DNA of 64,000 nucleotides from Streptomyces sp. NBC_01260 (GTDB lineage Bacteria > Actinomycetota > Actinomycetes > Streptomycetales > Streptomycetaceae): assembly GCF_036226405.1 (NCBI RefSeq), contig NZ_CP108464.1, positions 3,472,001 through 3,536,000 of the forward strand, written 5' to 3'. Below the pieces are notes generated by a model. The model ran no database searches, was not told where the DNA came from, and saw only the letters and a list, made by a program, of their open reading frames with translations. This document shows positions 1 to 8,073 of this stretch, piece by piece. The translations under genes and the position numbers were made by a program. Positions within the stretch are counted from its first letter, which is position 1. The number at the start of each line of letters is the position of its first letter.

Positions 1-126
1 CCGTGACCCGCAGACTGAGCCTGTAGGGCTAAAGGGCCGCGAAATCCCTTGCTAAAGGTTGCCAGACCCCCTATTGCGCGTTTCACTTGCGCACATAGGC
101 GGAAAATCACAGAGGGGAGGGTCCAC

Positions 127-1416
127 ATGCTGCTGAACTTCAGGATGTCGAACCATCGCTCGATCCGCGAGGAACAAGAACTCCAGCTTCACCCCGCCTA
201 CGACGCGGACCGTCCTACGGGTACGGACTGGGCCGCAGTCCCCGTGGCGGGCCTCTTCGGTGCCAACGCCGCAGGGAAATCGAACCTCGTGGGCGCACTG
301 GGGTACATGGCCGGGATGGTCCTGAACTCGCATCGCGATGCGGAGCCCGGTGGCGGCATCGCCCGCAACGCGTTCCGCCTGGATGCCTCGGCTGCCGACG
401 AGCCGTCCTGGTACGTGGTGGATCTCTCGCTGGACGGGGTGCGCTACACCTACGGCTTCAGCATCGACGACGAGCAAGTCCTCGACGAATGGCTCTACAG
501 CTACCCGCTCGGTAAGAAGCGCAAGATCTTCGAGCGCTCCGAGGGCGAAGTGAATCCGGGTGACACACAGGCCCGACGTGAACTGGAACTGGTCGAGAAC
601 ATCACCGAATCGAATGTGCTGTTCCTGACCATGGCCGCACGCTCCAAGCAGCAGGACTTCCGCCCCGTCTACGACTGGTTCGCGACAGGCCTGAAGTTCA
701 GCGAGGGCCGCATGCGCTCACCGCTGGGAATCGCTCCGGGGACGCCGGGACCGGCCTGGGACACTCCCGGCCTCTTGGCTCTCCTGCGCTCGGCCGACCT
801 GGGTATCGAGGCGTACGGCACCGAACGGCAGGTCCTGGACGAGGAAGCCCTGCGTCGGCTGTACGGCGGACGGGTACCCCAGCGTGAGCTCGCCAGGCTG
901 GCGGAAAGAGGGCCGCGGGAGACCGTGCGACCGTGGATCGGCCACCGCGGGCGCACCGGCGTAGTCCGCATGGAACTCCACGAGGAGTCCGCGGGCACCA
1001 AGGCGCTGCTGGAGCAGGCTCCGCGATTTCTGTCCGTACTGCGCCGAGGCGGCACGCTCATCGTCGACGAGATCGACTCCAGCCTTCACCCACTGCTCAC
1101 CACCCAGCTCATCAAGCTCTTCCAGGAGCCGGAGACCAACCCGCGCGGCGCACAACTCGTCTTCACCTCCCACGACGCCAGCCTGCTCGGTCGTGTCGAC
1201 GGCGAGGACATCCTCAAGCGGGATCAGGTGTGGTTCGTGGAAAAGGACCAGTACGGGGAGACGAGACTGTTCGCCCTGTCCGAGTTCAAACCACGCGTCG
1301 GCGAGAACCACGAGCGCCGCTACCTGGGGGGCAGCTACGGCGGAGTGCCGTTCATCGACGAGAGCCTTGCCAAGGCACTGGCCACACGGAGGGAACAGAA
1401 TGGCGCGGCAACCTAA
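127..1416 (+). CDS. AAA-family ATPase, RloA/AriA-like, partner of RloB-like protein
   Basis: This 429-aa SMC/ABC-type ATPase belongs to the AAA_15/AAA_21 group. It opens with the family's beta-strand and 'N..S' loop (LLNFRMSNHRSI). The Walker A motif GANAAGKS lies at residues 45-52, an ABC-signature-like SAGT is in the second half, Walker B is LIVDEIDSS near residue 310, and a switch histidine sits in FTSHD near 345. The ATG at 127 is chosen over the longer frame because GAGGGGAGGG sits just upstream. It overlaps the next gene by 17 nt, so the two are translationally coupled. In restriction-linked RloA/RloB pairs and in PARIS (AriA/AriB), such an ATPase senses a phage trigger and holds or releases a TOPRIM-like effector. 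The family call is firm; the defence role is inferred from the pairing. Confidence 0.8.
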   Translation: MLLNFRMSNHRSIREEQELQLHPAYDADRPTGTDWAAVPVAGLFGANAAGKSNLVGALGYMAGMVLNSHRDAEPGGGIARNAFRLDASAADEPSWYVVDLSLDGVRYTYGFSIDDEQVLDEWLYSYPLGKKRKIFERSEGEVNPGDTQARRELELVENITESNVLFLTMAARSKQQDFRPVYDWFATGLKFSEGRMRSPLGIAPGTPGPAWDTPGLLALLRSADLGIEAYGTERQVLDEEALRRLYGGRVPQRELARLAERGPRETVRPWIGHRGRTGVVRMELHEESAGTKALLEQAPRFLSVLRRGGTLIVDEIDSSLHPLLTTQLIKLFQEPETNPRGAQLVFTSHDASLLGRVDGEDILKRDQVWFVEKDQYGETRLFALSEFKPRVGENHERRYLGGSYGGVPFIDESLAKALATRREQNGAAT

Positions 1417-2020
1417 GCCGGACGGGCGCAAGCGTCCCTCACGGGATTCCCAGCTCGGCAGGAGAACCGAGCTTCGCACCCCGCGCCTGCGATTACTGGT
1501 CGTCTGCGGCGCCGAGGTGACAGAACACGCCTACGTCCAGGGCCTCAAGCACGCCGCCCGGAATCCAGCCGTATCGATCAAGATCGTCAAGCATCCCAAG
1601 GCTCCCTCCCAAGTCGTCGCGCACACGGTGAAGCTGCTGGAGACGGCAGACGACGCCTACGACGAGGCGTGGTGCGTCCTGGATGTCGACGAGTTCACCG
1701 ATATCGATCAGGCCCTACGTGAAGCCGCCCGCAACCGCATCGGGGTCGCGCTGTCGAACCCGTGCTTCGAAGTGTGGCTGCTGCTGCACTTCACCGATCA
1801 CCGCAAGCACGCACCCTCCTACGACCGGCTCGTTCCGATTCTGAACAAGCACACGCCGGGCGGGTACTCCAAGACGGACCTTGACTTCCGTCACTACGAG
1901 GACGGCTGGCGCGAGGCGGTCCGCCGGGCGAGGCTGCTGGCTCCGGACGGCAAGGAGCGGGAAGTGAACCCCTCGACCGGCATGTGGAAGCTCGCGCTCG
2001 CCATCGGCGGGCCGCAGTAG
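1400..2020 (+). CDS. RloB-like TOPRIM-fold protein, putative effector
   Basis: This 206-aa protein has a basic N-terminus (RQPKPDGRKRPSR), as is usual for RloB. The family motifs are all visible: VVCGAEVTEHAY near residue 35 (the TOPRIM-like acidic residue in 'xTE'), LDVDEF near 95 (DxD), and NPCFEVWLLLHF near 117. These residues are consistent with a metal-dependent nuclease fold like AriB or DUF4435. The ATG at 1400 follows GGAGGGA and lies inside the end of the ATPase gene. Codon 32 is TTA (1493-1495), which is rare in Streptomyces and is read by the bldA tRNA, so expression may be tied to late growth or development. It ends 17 nt from the convergent GNAT gene. Confidence 0.75.
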   Translation: MARQPKPDGRKRPSRDSQLGRRTELRTPRLRLLVVCGAEVTEHAYVQGLKHAARNPAVSIKIVKHPKAPSQVVAHTVKLLETADDAYDEAWCVLDVDEFTDIDQALREAARNRIGVALSNPCFEVWLLLHFTDHRKHAPSYDRLVPILNKHTPGGYSKTDLDFRHYEDGWREAVRRARLLAPDGKEREVNPSTGMWKLALAIGGPQ

Positions 2021-2037
2021 GGCAGCGCCCTGCACAG

Positions 2038-2580
2038 TCAGGGGCGATCCAGGCCCCACGTCTGCAGGACATACGACCGCCCCTTCTCCTCGCCCTCGAT
2101 CAGGGGCACGTCGAGCAGGCTGAAGCCCGCCCTCGTGGCTGCCCCGACGCTGGCGGCGTTGTCGGCCTCCAGCTCCAGGATCACCTGTTCCGCCCCCAGC
2201 TCCTCGAAGGCGTAAGCGGCCATCAGCCGTACCGCCCGTGCGGCCAGACCGTGACCCCGGTGGGCCGGGCCGACCGCGTAACCGAGTTCCGTGCCCTCGG
2301 GGGCGCGTCGCAGCATCACTTCGCCGAGCGGGGCGCCGCCGTCGACGGTGATCGCGAGCAGGATGGTCGAGCCCTCCTCCCGCACGCGCCGGGCCTTGTC
2401 CAGGCGGTTCCGGGCGGCCTCCTCGTCGAAGGGCGTGACGATCGGGGTCCAGTGCGCGATGTCGGCGTGGTCGAACAGATCCGGCATCGCGGACAGGTCC
2501 GCTTCCGTCCAGTCGCGCAGGACGAGGCCCTCCCCCGTGAGCTCGATCCGGGCGGGAAAGGGTGATGTGGTGCTGCTCAT
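2038..2580 (-). CDS. GNAT-family N-acetyltransferase (RimJ/RimL type)
   Basis: This 180-aa single-domain acetyltransferase has the RimJ/RimL/SpeG layout. The N-terminus is LTGEGLVLRDWTEADL, then a GEVMLRR strand. The acetyl-CoA motif is AHRGHGLAARAVRLM (R/Q-x-x-G-x-G/A), followed by the EEL...LELEADNAASVGAATRAGF segment typical of the C-terminal half. The ATG at 2580 has GGAGG about 8-10 nt upstream on the minus strand. Substrate cannot be read from the sequence; such enzymes modify protein N-termini, antibiotics or amines. It is convergent with the RloB-like gene and shows no clear operon partner. Confidence 0.85.
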   Translation of the reverse strand: MSSTTSPFPARIELTGEGLVLRDWTEADLSAMPDLFDHADIAHWTPIVTPFDEEAARNRLDKARRVREEGSTILLAITVDGGAPLGEVMLRRAPEGTELGYAVGPAHRGHGLAARAVRLMAAYAFEELGAEQVILELEADNAASVGAATRAGFSLLDVPLIEGEEKGRSYVLQTWGLDRP

Positions 2581-2633
2581 GGTGCGGGGCCTCCCTGGCG
2601 TGTTCAGGACGGATCAGGATATCCGTGCCGCGG

Positions 2634-2990
2634 CTACCGGGCCCCGTGGTCGAGCAGCCCCAGCACCAGGACGGCCGCCGCCGTGGCGAGGAAGACGATG
2701 CCGCCCACGATGTCGCGGGAGCCCACCCGCAGGTGGGCGATGATCGCGCCGATGAAGTAGAGGATGAGGCCGGCGGCTGCGAGGGTGCCCAGGAGCGGGA
2801 CGGCGAGTCCCGCCAGCAGCCCCACGGTGCCCGCCGCGAGCAGCGAGCCCAGCACCGGCACCCATCTGCGGTGGATGCCCTTCATGTCCGCCTGGGTCTT
2901 GGGGTATTCGTGGCCGATCAGGTAGGTGACGGCGGCGGCGCCGTTGAAGACCACGCCGAGGACGGTGACCGTGACATAGGCGGCGAACAC
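2634..2990 (-). CDS. DoxX-like small membrane protein
   Basis: This 118-aa protein has four hydrophobic segments and the DoxX_2-family layout: FAAYVTVTVLG...FNGAAAVTYLIGHEYPKTQADMKG, two central helices, then HLRVGSRDI and a last helix. I chose GTG at 2990 (preceded by GGAGAAG) because it gives the usual ~118-aa length. An in-frame ATG at 3086 would add 32 residues, mostly encoded by an extra segment that is absent from the second copy at 4749-4921. The role of such DoxX-like proteins is poorly defined (membrane redox or stress). It is the complete member of a duplicated pair that flanks the aldo/keto reductase gene. Confidence 0.7.
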   Translation of the reverse strand: MFAAYVTVTVLGVVFNGAAAVTYLIGHEYPKTQADMKGIHRRWVPVLGSLLAAGTVGLLAGLAVPLLGTLAAAGLILYFIGAIIAHLRVGSRDIVGGIVFLATAAAVLVLGLLDHGAR

Positions 2991-3118
2991 GACTTCTCCG
3001 ATGCAGTGGGGAACGGTGATGCCCGGCACCCCGTTGCGGGATGCCGTTCCCCTGAACGACGAACCGGCGACGCGGAGTTGTGACATCGCCCCTCGGCGGG
3101 GCGGCCGCGCGTCGCCGC

Positions 3119-3203
3119 TCAGCCCAGCGCGTCCTCGATCAACGCCGCCCACTGCGCCACCACTCGGCGGCATGCAGGAGGCCGACGGCGATGCGGTGGG
3201 GTG
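3119..3203 (-). pseudogene. Remnant of TetR C-terminus (duplicate of the gene at 4980-5573)
   Basis: Read on the minus strand, bases 3119-3160 encode VVAQWAALIEDALG and a stop, almost the same as the last residues of the TetR regulator further right. Bases 3169-3203 match TetR positions near 5129-5163, with about 100 bp missing between the two blocks. The fragment has no HTH and no start. It marks one arm of a direct duplication that also includes the DoxX-like gene next to it. Confidence 0.75.
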
Positions 3204-3263
3204 GGCGTCATGGCGACCGTCACCGGGTGGGCCGAGGCCTCCCCCTTCAGGAAGGCGGGCAGG

Positions 3264-4319
3264 TCAAGAAGCGGCCCGCTCGTCCGTCGGGCGGCGGCGG
3301 AGGCCGGTGTCCGTCAGGGAGGGGGACTGCCATGCGCCGTCCGGGTGGTACAGGTTCGTGCCGGGCGGGACGATCTCGTCGATGCGGTCGAGGGCCGAGT
3401 CGTCCAGGACCACCGATGCCCCGTTCAGCAGGGCCTCCCACTGTTCCGCGGTGCGGGGGCCGATGATGACCGAGGTGACGGCCGGATGGGCGAGCGGGAA
3501 GGCGACGGCCAGCTCCGGGAGGGTGCAGCCGATGTCCGCGGCCAGTTCGGCGAGCCTGTCGGCCGCCTCCAGCTTGGTGATGTTCTCCGGGATGGACGGG
3601 TCGAAGCGTGCGGGGTTCAACTGCGCCCGTCCGGAGGTGAGATCGACGGTCCGTCCCGACCGGTAGCGGCCGCTCAGGAAGCCGGAGGCGAGCGGGCTCC
3701 AGGTCAGGACCCCCATGCCGTACCGCCGGGCCGTCGGCAGCACTGACGTTTCCACGCCGCGCGCGAGGACCGAGTACGGGGGCTGCTCGGTCCGGAAGCG
3801 CTGGAGGCCCCGCCGCTCCGCCACGTGCTGCGCCTCCGCGATCTCCTCGGCGGGGAACGTCGACGACCCGAACGCCCGGATCTTGCCCGCTTGCACGAGG
3901 TCACCGAGGACCCCGAGCGTCTCCTCGATGTCCGTGGTGTGATCCGGGCGGTGCACCTGGTAGAGGTCGATCCAGTCGGTGCCGAGCCGCCGCAGGCTCG
4001 CTTCCACGGCCTGGGTGATCCAGCGGCGGGAGTTGCCGCTCCGGTTCCTCCCCTCGCCCATCTGGAAGTGGACCTTCGTCGCGAGGACGACCTCGTCCCG
4101 CCGGCCGGACGCCCGCAGCGCCTTTCCGACAATCACCTCGGACTCACCGGCCGAGTACATGTCCGCCGTGTCGACGAAGTTGACGCCCGCGTCCATCGCG
4201 GCGTGGATGATCCGGGCGCTGTCCTCGTGGTCGGGGTTGCCGACCGCGCCGAACATCATCGTGCCCAGGCAGTAGGTGCTCACCTCGATGCCGGTGCGGC
4301 CGAGTGTGCGGTAACGCAT
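3264..4319 (-). CDS. Aldo/keto reductase
   Basis: This 351-aa NADPH-dependent aldo/keto reductase is full length. It starts MRYRTLGRTGIEVS at the ATG at 4319, with GAGGGAG upstream. The catalytic tetrad is visible: D50 and Y55 in VDTADMY, K82 in ATKVHF and H123 in YQVHRPD. The C-terminal NADPH-binding part carries SVIIGPRTAEQWEALL. It reduces aldehydes or ketones; the substrate is unknown. It sits alone between the two DoxX/TetR duplicate blocks, so it may have arrived or been trapped during that rearrangement. Confidence 0.9.
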   Translation of the reverse strand: MRYRTLGRTGIEVSTYCLGTMMFGAVGNPDHEDSARIIHAAMDAGVNFVDTADMYSAGESEVIVGKALRASGRRDEVVLATKVHFQMGEGRNRSGNSRRWITQAVEASLRRLGTDWIDLYQVHRPDHTTDIEETLGVLGDLVQAGKIRAFGSSTFPAEEIAEAQHVAERRGLQRFRTEQPPYSVLARGVETSVLPTARRYGMGVLTWSPLASGFLSGRYRSGRTVDLTSGRAQLNPARFDPSIPENITKLEAADRLAELAADIGCTLPELAVAFPLAHPAVTSVIIGPRTAEQWEALLNGASVVLDDSALDRIDEIVPPGTNLYHPDGAWQSPSLTDTGLRRRPTDERAAS

Positions 4320-4748
4320 GGTTGTGCTCCCTCGCTGTCGGGCTGTGCACGGCACGCCGGGGGAAGACCGTGGTGCGGCGCATCGTAGGAGCTGGAGTGC
4401 ACTCGATGGCAAGCGAGTTGGGCCCGTCGCGCCTCCGCGACGCGTGGTGGCCGCGTCGCATCCCGCCCCCGCGTGGTCATCGGTCGCCGAGCGAGGATGA
4501 AATGCGGCCTAGCGCGGGACAGGACGAAGTCGGATGCTGTGGCGCGCTGCGGAGATGGGCAGGCTGGCATCGAAGCGGTTCCGACAGGAAAGCTGGCAAC
4601 CTCTGGAATACGAGGATTCATGGCTGTTTCTCACCAGCACCTCAAGACCGGCATGTCCCGCGCGGATGATCTGCCGGGTGACTGTCCGGAGAACAGATAC
4701 TCCACGGCGCCGGACCGTGCCGGGCGGCCCGAGCCGTGCGGAGCGAGG
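4320..4748. other. Gene-poor stretch upstream of aldo/keto reductase
   Basis: I see no convincing gene in these 429 bases on either strand. The reductase promoter should lie at the left end. A perfect 10-bp palindrome GAGTGCACTC (4395-4404), about 76 bp upstream of the reductase start, is a possible operator. The right part (4560-4748) has lower GC than the coding DNA nearby and joins the truncated DoxX copy at about 4749. Confidence 0.5.
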
Positions 4749-4921
4749 GTTCCCAGGAGCGGAACGGCGAGCCCGGCCAGCATCGCGAGCACCGGTACCC
4801 ACGTGCGGGGCAGTCCCTTCATGTCCGCCTGGGTCTTGGGGTATTCGTGGCCGATCAGGTAGGTGACGGCGGCGACGCCGTTGAAGACCGCGCCGAGGAC
4901 GGTGACATAGGCGGCGAACAC
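4749..4921 (-). pseudogene. Truncated second copy of the DoxX-like gene
   Basis: From a GTG at 4921 the frame encodes FAAYVTVLGAVFNGVAAVTY and continues through YPKTQADMKG. It is nearly identical to the complete DoxX-like protein at 2634-2990, except for a two-codon loss and an 8-residue deletion. Homology stops after GLAVPLLGTLA at about 4749. The frame runs on to 4631 with unrelated sequence, so only the first half of the protein survives. It lies just downstream of the intact TetR gene. Confidence 0.8.
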
Positions 4922-4979
4922 GATTTCTCCGACGCGGAGTGTGACATCGCCCCTCGCCGGGGCGGCCGCGCGTCGCCGC

Positions 4980-5573
4980 TCAGCCCAGCGCGTCGTCGAT
5001 CATCGCCGCCCACTGCGCCACCACGCGGCGCCGGCGGGCCGTGTCGTCGGTGAGGACGTTGGCCAGGCCCAGGCCGCGGGCCATGTCCAGGAGGCCCTGG
5101 ACCGTTTCGCGTACGCCGGGGCGGTACTCGTCGGCGTGCAGGAGGCCGACGGCGATGCGGTGGGTCTCGCGGCCGACGCGGGCTTCGAGTTCGGTGACGC
5201 GGGGGCGCAGCTGTTCCTCGTTGGAGGCGGCGACCCAGAGCTGGAGGGCCGCGCGGAAGAGCGGGCCGGTGTAGAGGTCGACGAGGGCGGCGACGACCGC
5301 GGCGCGGCCCTGGTCGGGGAGGGCACGCAGGGCGGCGGAGCGTTCCTCGGCGACGTACTCGACGGCCGCGGTGAACAGGTCCTCGCGGGTGGGGAAGTGG
5401 TGCTGGGCGGCGCCGCGCGAGACTCCGGCGCGTTCGGCGACGACCGAGACGGTGGAGCCCGCCCAGCCGTGGTCGGCCAGGCAGGAGACCGCGGCCTCCA
5501 GGAGCCTTTTGCGGGTGGCCCGGCTGCGGTCCTGCTTGGGGCCGGGGCTGCTGCCCTGTGTCACCGCACCCAT
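4980..5573 (-). CDS. TetR-family regulator, last gene of the acyl-CoA operon
   Basis: This 197-aa protein has an N-terminal TetR HTH (TRKRLLEAAVSCLADHGWAGSTVSVVAERAGVSRGAAQHHFPTREDLF, residues ~20-65) and a helical ligand domain. The 'AQHHF' recognition helix is the form seen in regulators of fatty-acid and acyl-CoA catabolism. The ATG at 5573 overlaps the end of the enoyl-CoA hydratase gene by 13 nt, so it is the last cistron of the operon that begins at 15332. The natural inference is a local repressor that releases DNA on binding an acyl-CoA or related metabolite. The palindrome at 15395-15406 is the best operator candidate. Confidence 0.85.
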   Translation of the reverse strand: MGAVTQGSSPGPKQDRSRATRKRLLEAAVSCLADHGWAGSTVSVVAERAGVSRGAAQHHFPTREDLFTAAVEYVAEERSAALRALPDQGRAAVVAALVDLYTGPLFRAALQLWVAASNEEQLRPRVTELEARVGRETHRIAVGLLHADEYRPGVRETVQGLLDMARGLGLANVLTDDTARRRRVVAQWAAMIDDALG

Positions 5574-6298
5574 GCGGGGTCCCGTCGTTCGAGGAAGGCC
5601 GTCATCCCCTCGCGGGCCTCCGCGGAGGCGAAGAGTGCCGCGGAGCGGGCGATGAGGTCTTCGGAGTGCTGGTCGAAACTCTCCAGCACAGTAGCCGTGA
5701 CCAGCTCCTTCGATGCCCTCAGCCCCTGCGGGGAGGCCCGGCGCAGTCCGTCGAGTACCGGGGCGAGTGCCTCGTCCACGTCGTCGGCTGCGGCCAGCGT
5801 GACGAGGGAGATCCGGGCGGCTTCGGCCGCGTCGAAGCGTTCGCCGGTGAGGTAGTAGCGGGCGGCGGCGCGCGGGTCGGTGCGGGGCAGCAGCGGCAGG
5901 GAGATGACGGCGGGGGCGAGGCCGAGGCGGGACTCGGTGAGGGCGAAGGTGGCGCCCGGCCCGGCCGCCGAGATGTCGCAGGCGCCGAGCAGCCCGAGTC
6001 CGCCCGCCCGGACGTGGCCGGTGACCCGGGCCACCACCGGTTTGGGCAGCGCGACGATCTGCCGCATCAGCGCGACGAAGGCCGCCGGGTCGGGGGGTGC
6101 GGTCAGGTCGGCGCCCGCGCAGAAGGTGTTGCCGGTGTGGGTGAGGACGACGGCTCGTACGGTGTCGTCGGCCGCGCACGCGGCGAGCGCGGCCGAGAGC
6201 TCGCCGACCAGCCGCGCGGAGAGTGCGTTGCGGTTGGCCGGCGAGTCCAGGGTGAGGGTGGTGATCCCGCGCTCGTGCGTGGGGGCGGCGAGCGTCAC
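5561..6298 (-). CDS. Enoyl-CoA hydratase/isomerase family protein
   Basis: This 245-aa crotonase-fold protein has LDSPANRNALSARLV near the N-terminus, an oxyanion-hole segment NTFCAGADL near residue 60, and a second one HVRAGGLGLLGACDI near residue 105. The usual catalytic Glu position reads ALTESRLGLAPA. The GTG start at 6298 overlaps the CoA ligase stop as GTGA. In the operon it would hydrate an enoyl-CoA formed by the dehydrogenase or carboxylase. AtuE and LiuC (isohexenylglutaconyl- or methylglutaconyl-CoA hydratases) are functional parallels, but I cannot separate them by sequence. Confidence 0.88.
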   Translation of the reverse strand: MTLAAPTHERGITTLTLDSPANRNALSARLVGELSAALAACAADDTVRAVVLTHTGNTFCAGADLTAPPDPAAFVALMRQIVALPKPVVARVTGHVRAGGLGLLGACDISAAGPGATFALTESRLGLAPAVISLPLLPRTDPRAAARYYLTGERFDAAEAARISLVTLAAADDVDEALAPVLDGLRRASPQGLRASKELVTATVLESFDQHSEDLIARSAALFASAEAREGMTAFLERRDPAWVR

Positions 6299-7920
6299 GG
6301 GGTCTTCTCCGGGGTGTCGGGGGCGGTGCGGGCCTTCTCGCGGGCGCGCAGTTCGCGGCGCAGGATCTTGCCGGACGTGGCGCGCGGTACGGCGTCGATG
6401 AACTCGACCTGCCGGATCTTCTTGTACGGGGCGACGCGTTCGGCGACGTACGCCATGACGTCGTCCGCCGTGAGGTCCACGGGTGCGACGGACGGCCGGC
6501 GGACCAGGCAGGCCTTGGGGACCTCGTTGCCGTCGGCGTCGTACACGCCGATGACGGCGGCGTCGGCTATGGACGCGTGGCCGAGCAGCAGCGCCTCGAG
6601 TTCGGCGGGGGCGACCTGGTAGCCCTTGTACTTGATGAGTTCCTTGACCCGGTCGACGACGAACAGCCAGCCGTCCTCGTCCACGCGGCCGATGTCGCCG
6701 GTGTGCACCCAGCCGTCGGCGTCGATCATCTCGGCGGTGGCGTCGGGGCGGCCGAGGTAGCCCTTCATCACCTGTGGGCCGCGGATCAGGATCTCGCCGT
6801 CGGTGTGGGTTCCGGCGTCCTCGCCGGGGGTGTCGAGGGAGACGATGCGCATCTCGGTGTTGGGCAGCAGGGTGCCGACGGCCCCGGGCGGCGGGTTCTC
6901 GGCGGCCAGCGGGACGACGTGGGTGCCGGGCGAGAGCTCCGTCATCCCGTAGGCCTGGCGCACGGGCGGCAGTCCGAGCCGGCGCGAGCAGGCGGCGGCG
7001 AGTTCGGCGTCGAGCGGGGCGGCGGAGCTGACGACGTACTCCAGCGAGGACAGGTCGTACCGGTCGACGACCGGGTGCTTCGCCAGAGCCAGCACGATCG
7101 GCGGGGCCACGTACAGGCCGGTGATGCGGTGCTTCTCGATCGCGGCCAGGAACTGGGCGAGGTCGAAGCGCGGCAGGACGACGACGGTGGCGCCGGTCCG
7201 CAGCGGTGCGTTCATCAGGGCGGTGAGCCCGTAGATGTGAAAGAAGGGGAGCACGGCCAGGATGCGGGCGCCGGTGCCCATGGGGACGAAGGGGCGCAGC
7301 TGTTCCAGGTTGGTGGCCATGGAGCGGTGGGTGAGCATGACGCCCTTGGGGATGCCCGTGGTGCCGGAGGAGTAGGGCAGCGCGGCGATGTCCTGCACCG
7401 GGTCGATGGTGATCATCGGTTCGGGGGCGGTGGTGGTGAGCATGTCGAGGATCGAGGTGTGCCCGTCCGCCTGGTCGCAGACGAAGATCTCCTCGATGCC
7501 GCCGACGAGTTCGGCGGCGCGGCGGGCCGTCTCCAGGAGCGGGGAGACGGTGACGATCCAGCGCGCGGAGGAGTCGCGGAGCTGTTTGGCGAACTCGTCG
7601 GACGTGGCGAGCGGGTGGACGGTGGTGACGGTGGCCCCGGCCCGGGTGGCGCCGAAGAAGACGGCCGGGTAGGCGATGGTGTTCGGGCTGTGCAGGGCCA
7701 GTACGTCGCCCTTGACGAGCCCGGCGCCGGCCAGCCCCGCGGCGATCTTCCGGTGGAAGGCGTCGAGCTGCCGGTAGGTGAGCCGGCTGCTGTCGTCCGT
7801 CCCGTCGATCAGGGCGACCGTGTCGCCGAACTCCGCGGCGGCCTGGCCCAGCACCGCGTCGTGGATGGCCGTGTCGAGTGGCTGGACGTCGGGGTAGTCG
7901 CTCCGGAACACGTGCGCCAT
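6295..7920 (-). CDS. 4-coumarate-CoA ligase-like acyl-CoA synthetase
   Basis: This 541-aa ANL-superfamily enzyme activates a carboxylic acid to an acyl-CoA via an acyl-AMP. The A3 motif is YSSGTTGIPKGVMLTH near residue 180, A5 is YGMTELSP near 325, A7/A8 is HTGDIGRVDEDGWLFVVDRVK near 405-425, and the A10 lysine is PRATSGKILRREL near 520. It starts at the ATG at 7920. It is separated from the upstream acyl-CoA dehydrogenase by 153 bp but is in the same direction, and its stop overlaps the hydratase start. 4CL-like enzymes also act on medium-chain and terpenoid acids. In this operon it probably supplies the CoA thioester entering the pathway. Confidence 0.9.
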   Translation of the reverse strand: MAHVFRSDYPDVQPLDTAIHDAVLGQAAAEFGDTVALIDGTDDSSRLTYRQLDAFHRKIAAGLAGAGLVKGDVLALHSPNTIAYPAVFFGATRAGATVTTVHPLATSDEFAKQLRDSSARWIVTVSPLLETARRAAELVGGIEEIFVCDQADGHTSILDMLTTTAPEPMITIDPVQDIAALPYSSGTTGIPKGVMLTHRSMATNLEQLRPFVPMGTGARILAVLPFFHIYGLTALMNAPLRTGATVVVLPRFDLAQFLAAIEKHRITGLYVAPPIVLALAKHPVVDRYDLSSLEYVVSSAAPLDAELAAACSRRLGLPPVRQAYGMTELSPGTHVVPLAAENPPPGAVGTLLPNTEMRIVSLDTPGEDAGTHTDGEILIRGPQVMKGYLGRPDATAEMIDADGWVHTGDIGRVDEDGWLFVVDRVKELIKYKGYQVAPAELEALLLGHASIADAAVIGVYDADGNEVPKACLVRRPSVAPVDLTADDVMAYVAERVAPYKKIRQVEFIDAVPRATSGKILRRELRAREKARTAPDTPEKTP

Positions 7921-8073
7921 GACGGGGAGTCCCTTCGATGCGGAATGGCGGGGCGGCGGCGGGAACGGGCCGCTCCGTACGACGCGTGGAGAGGTGGCGT
8001 GCGGCGCCGGGCCGGGACCCGCGGCCCGGAGGGTGCGGGTCCCGTACGGCGTGGAGAGACAGGATGGCGGCTG

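Noticed and set aside
49..126. Upstream extension of the RloA-like ATPase to position 49
   Set aside because: The 26 extra residues do not resemble the family, which begins at LLNFRMSNHRSI, and the strong ribosome site belongs to ATG 127.
3001..3666. Plus-strand frame over the aldo/keto reductase and duplicate block
   Set aside because: Low-complexity Arg/Pro/Gly translation; the minus strand has an intact catalytic tetrad.
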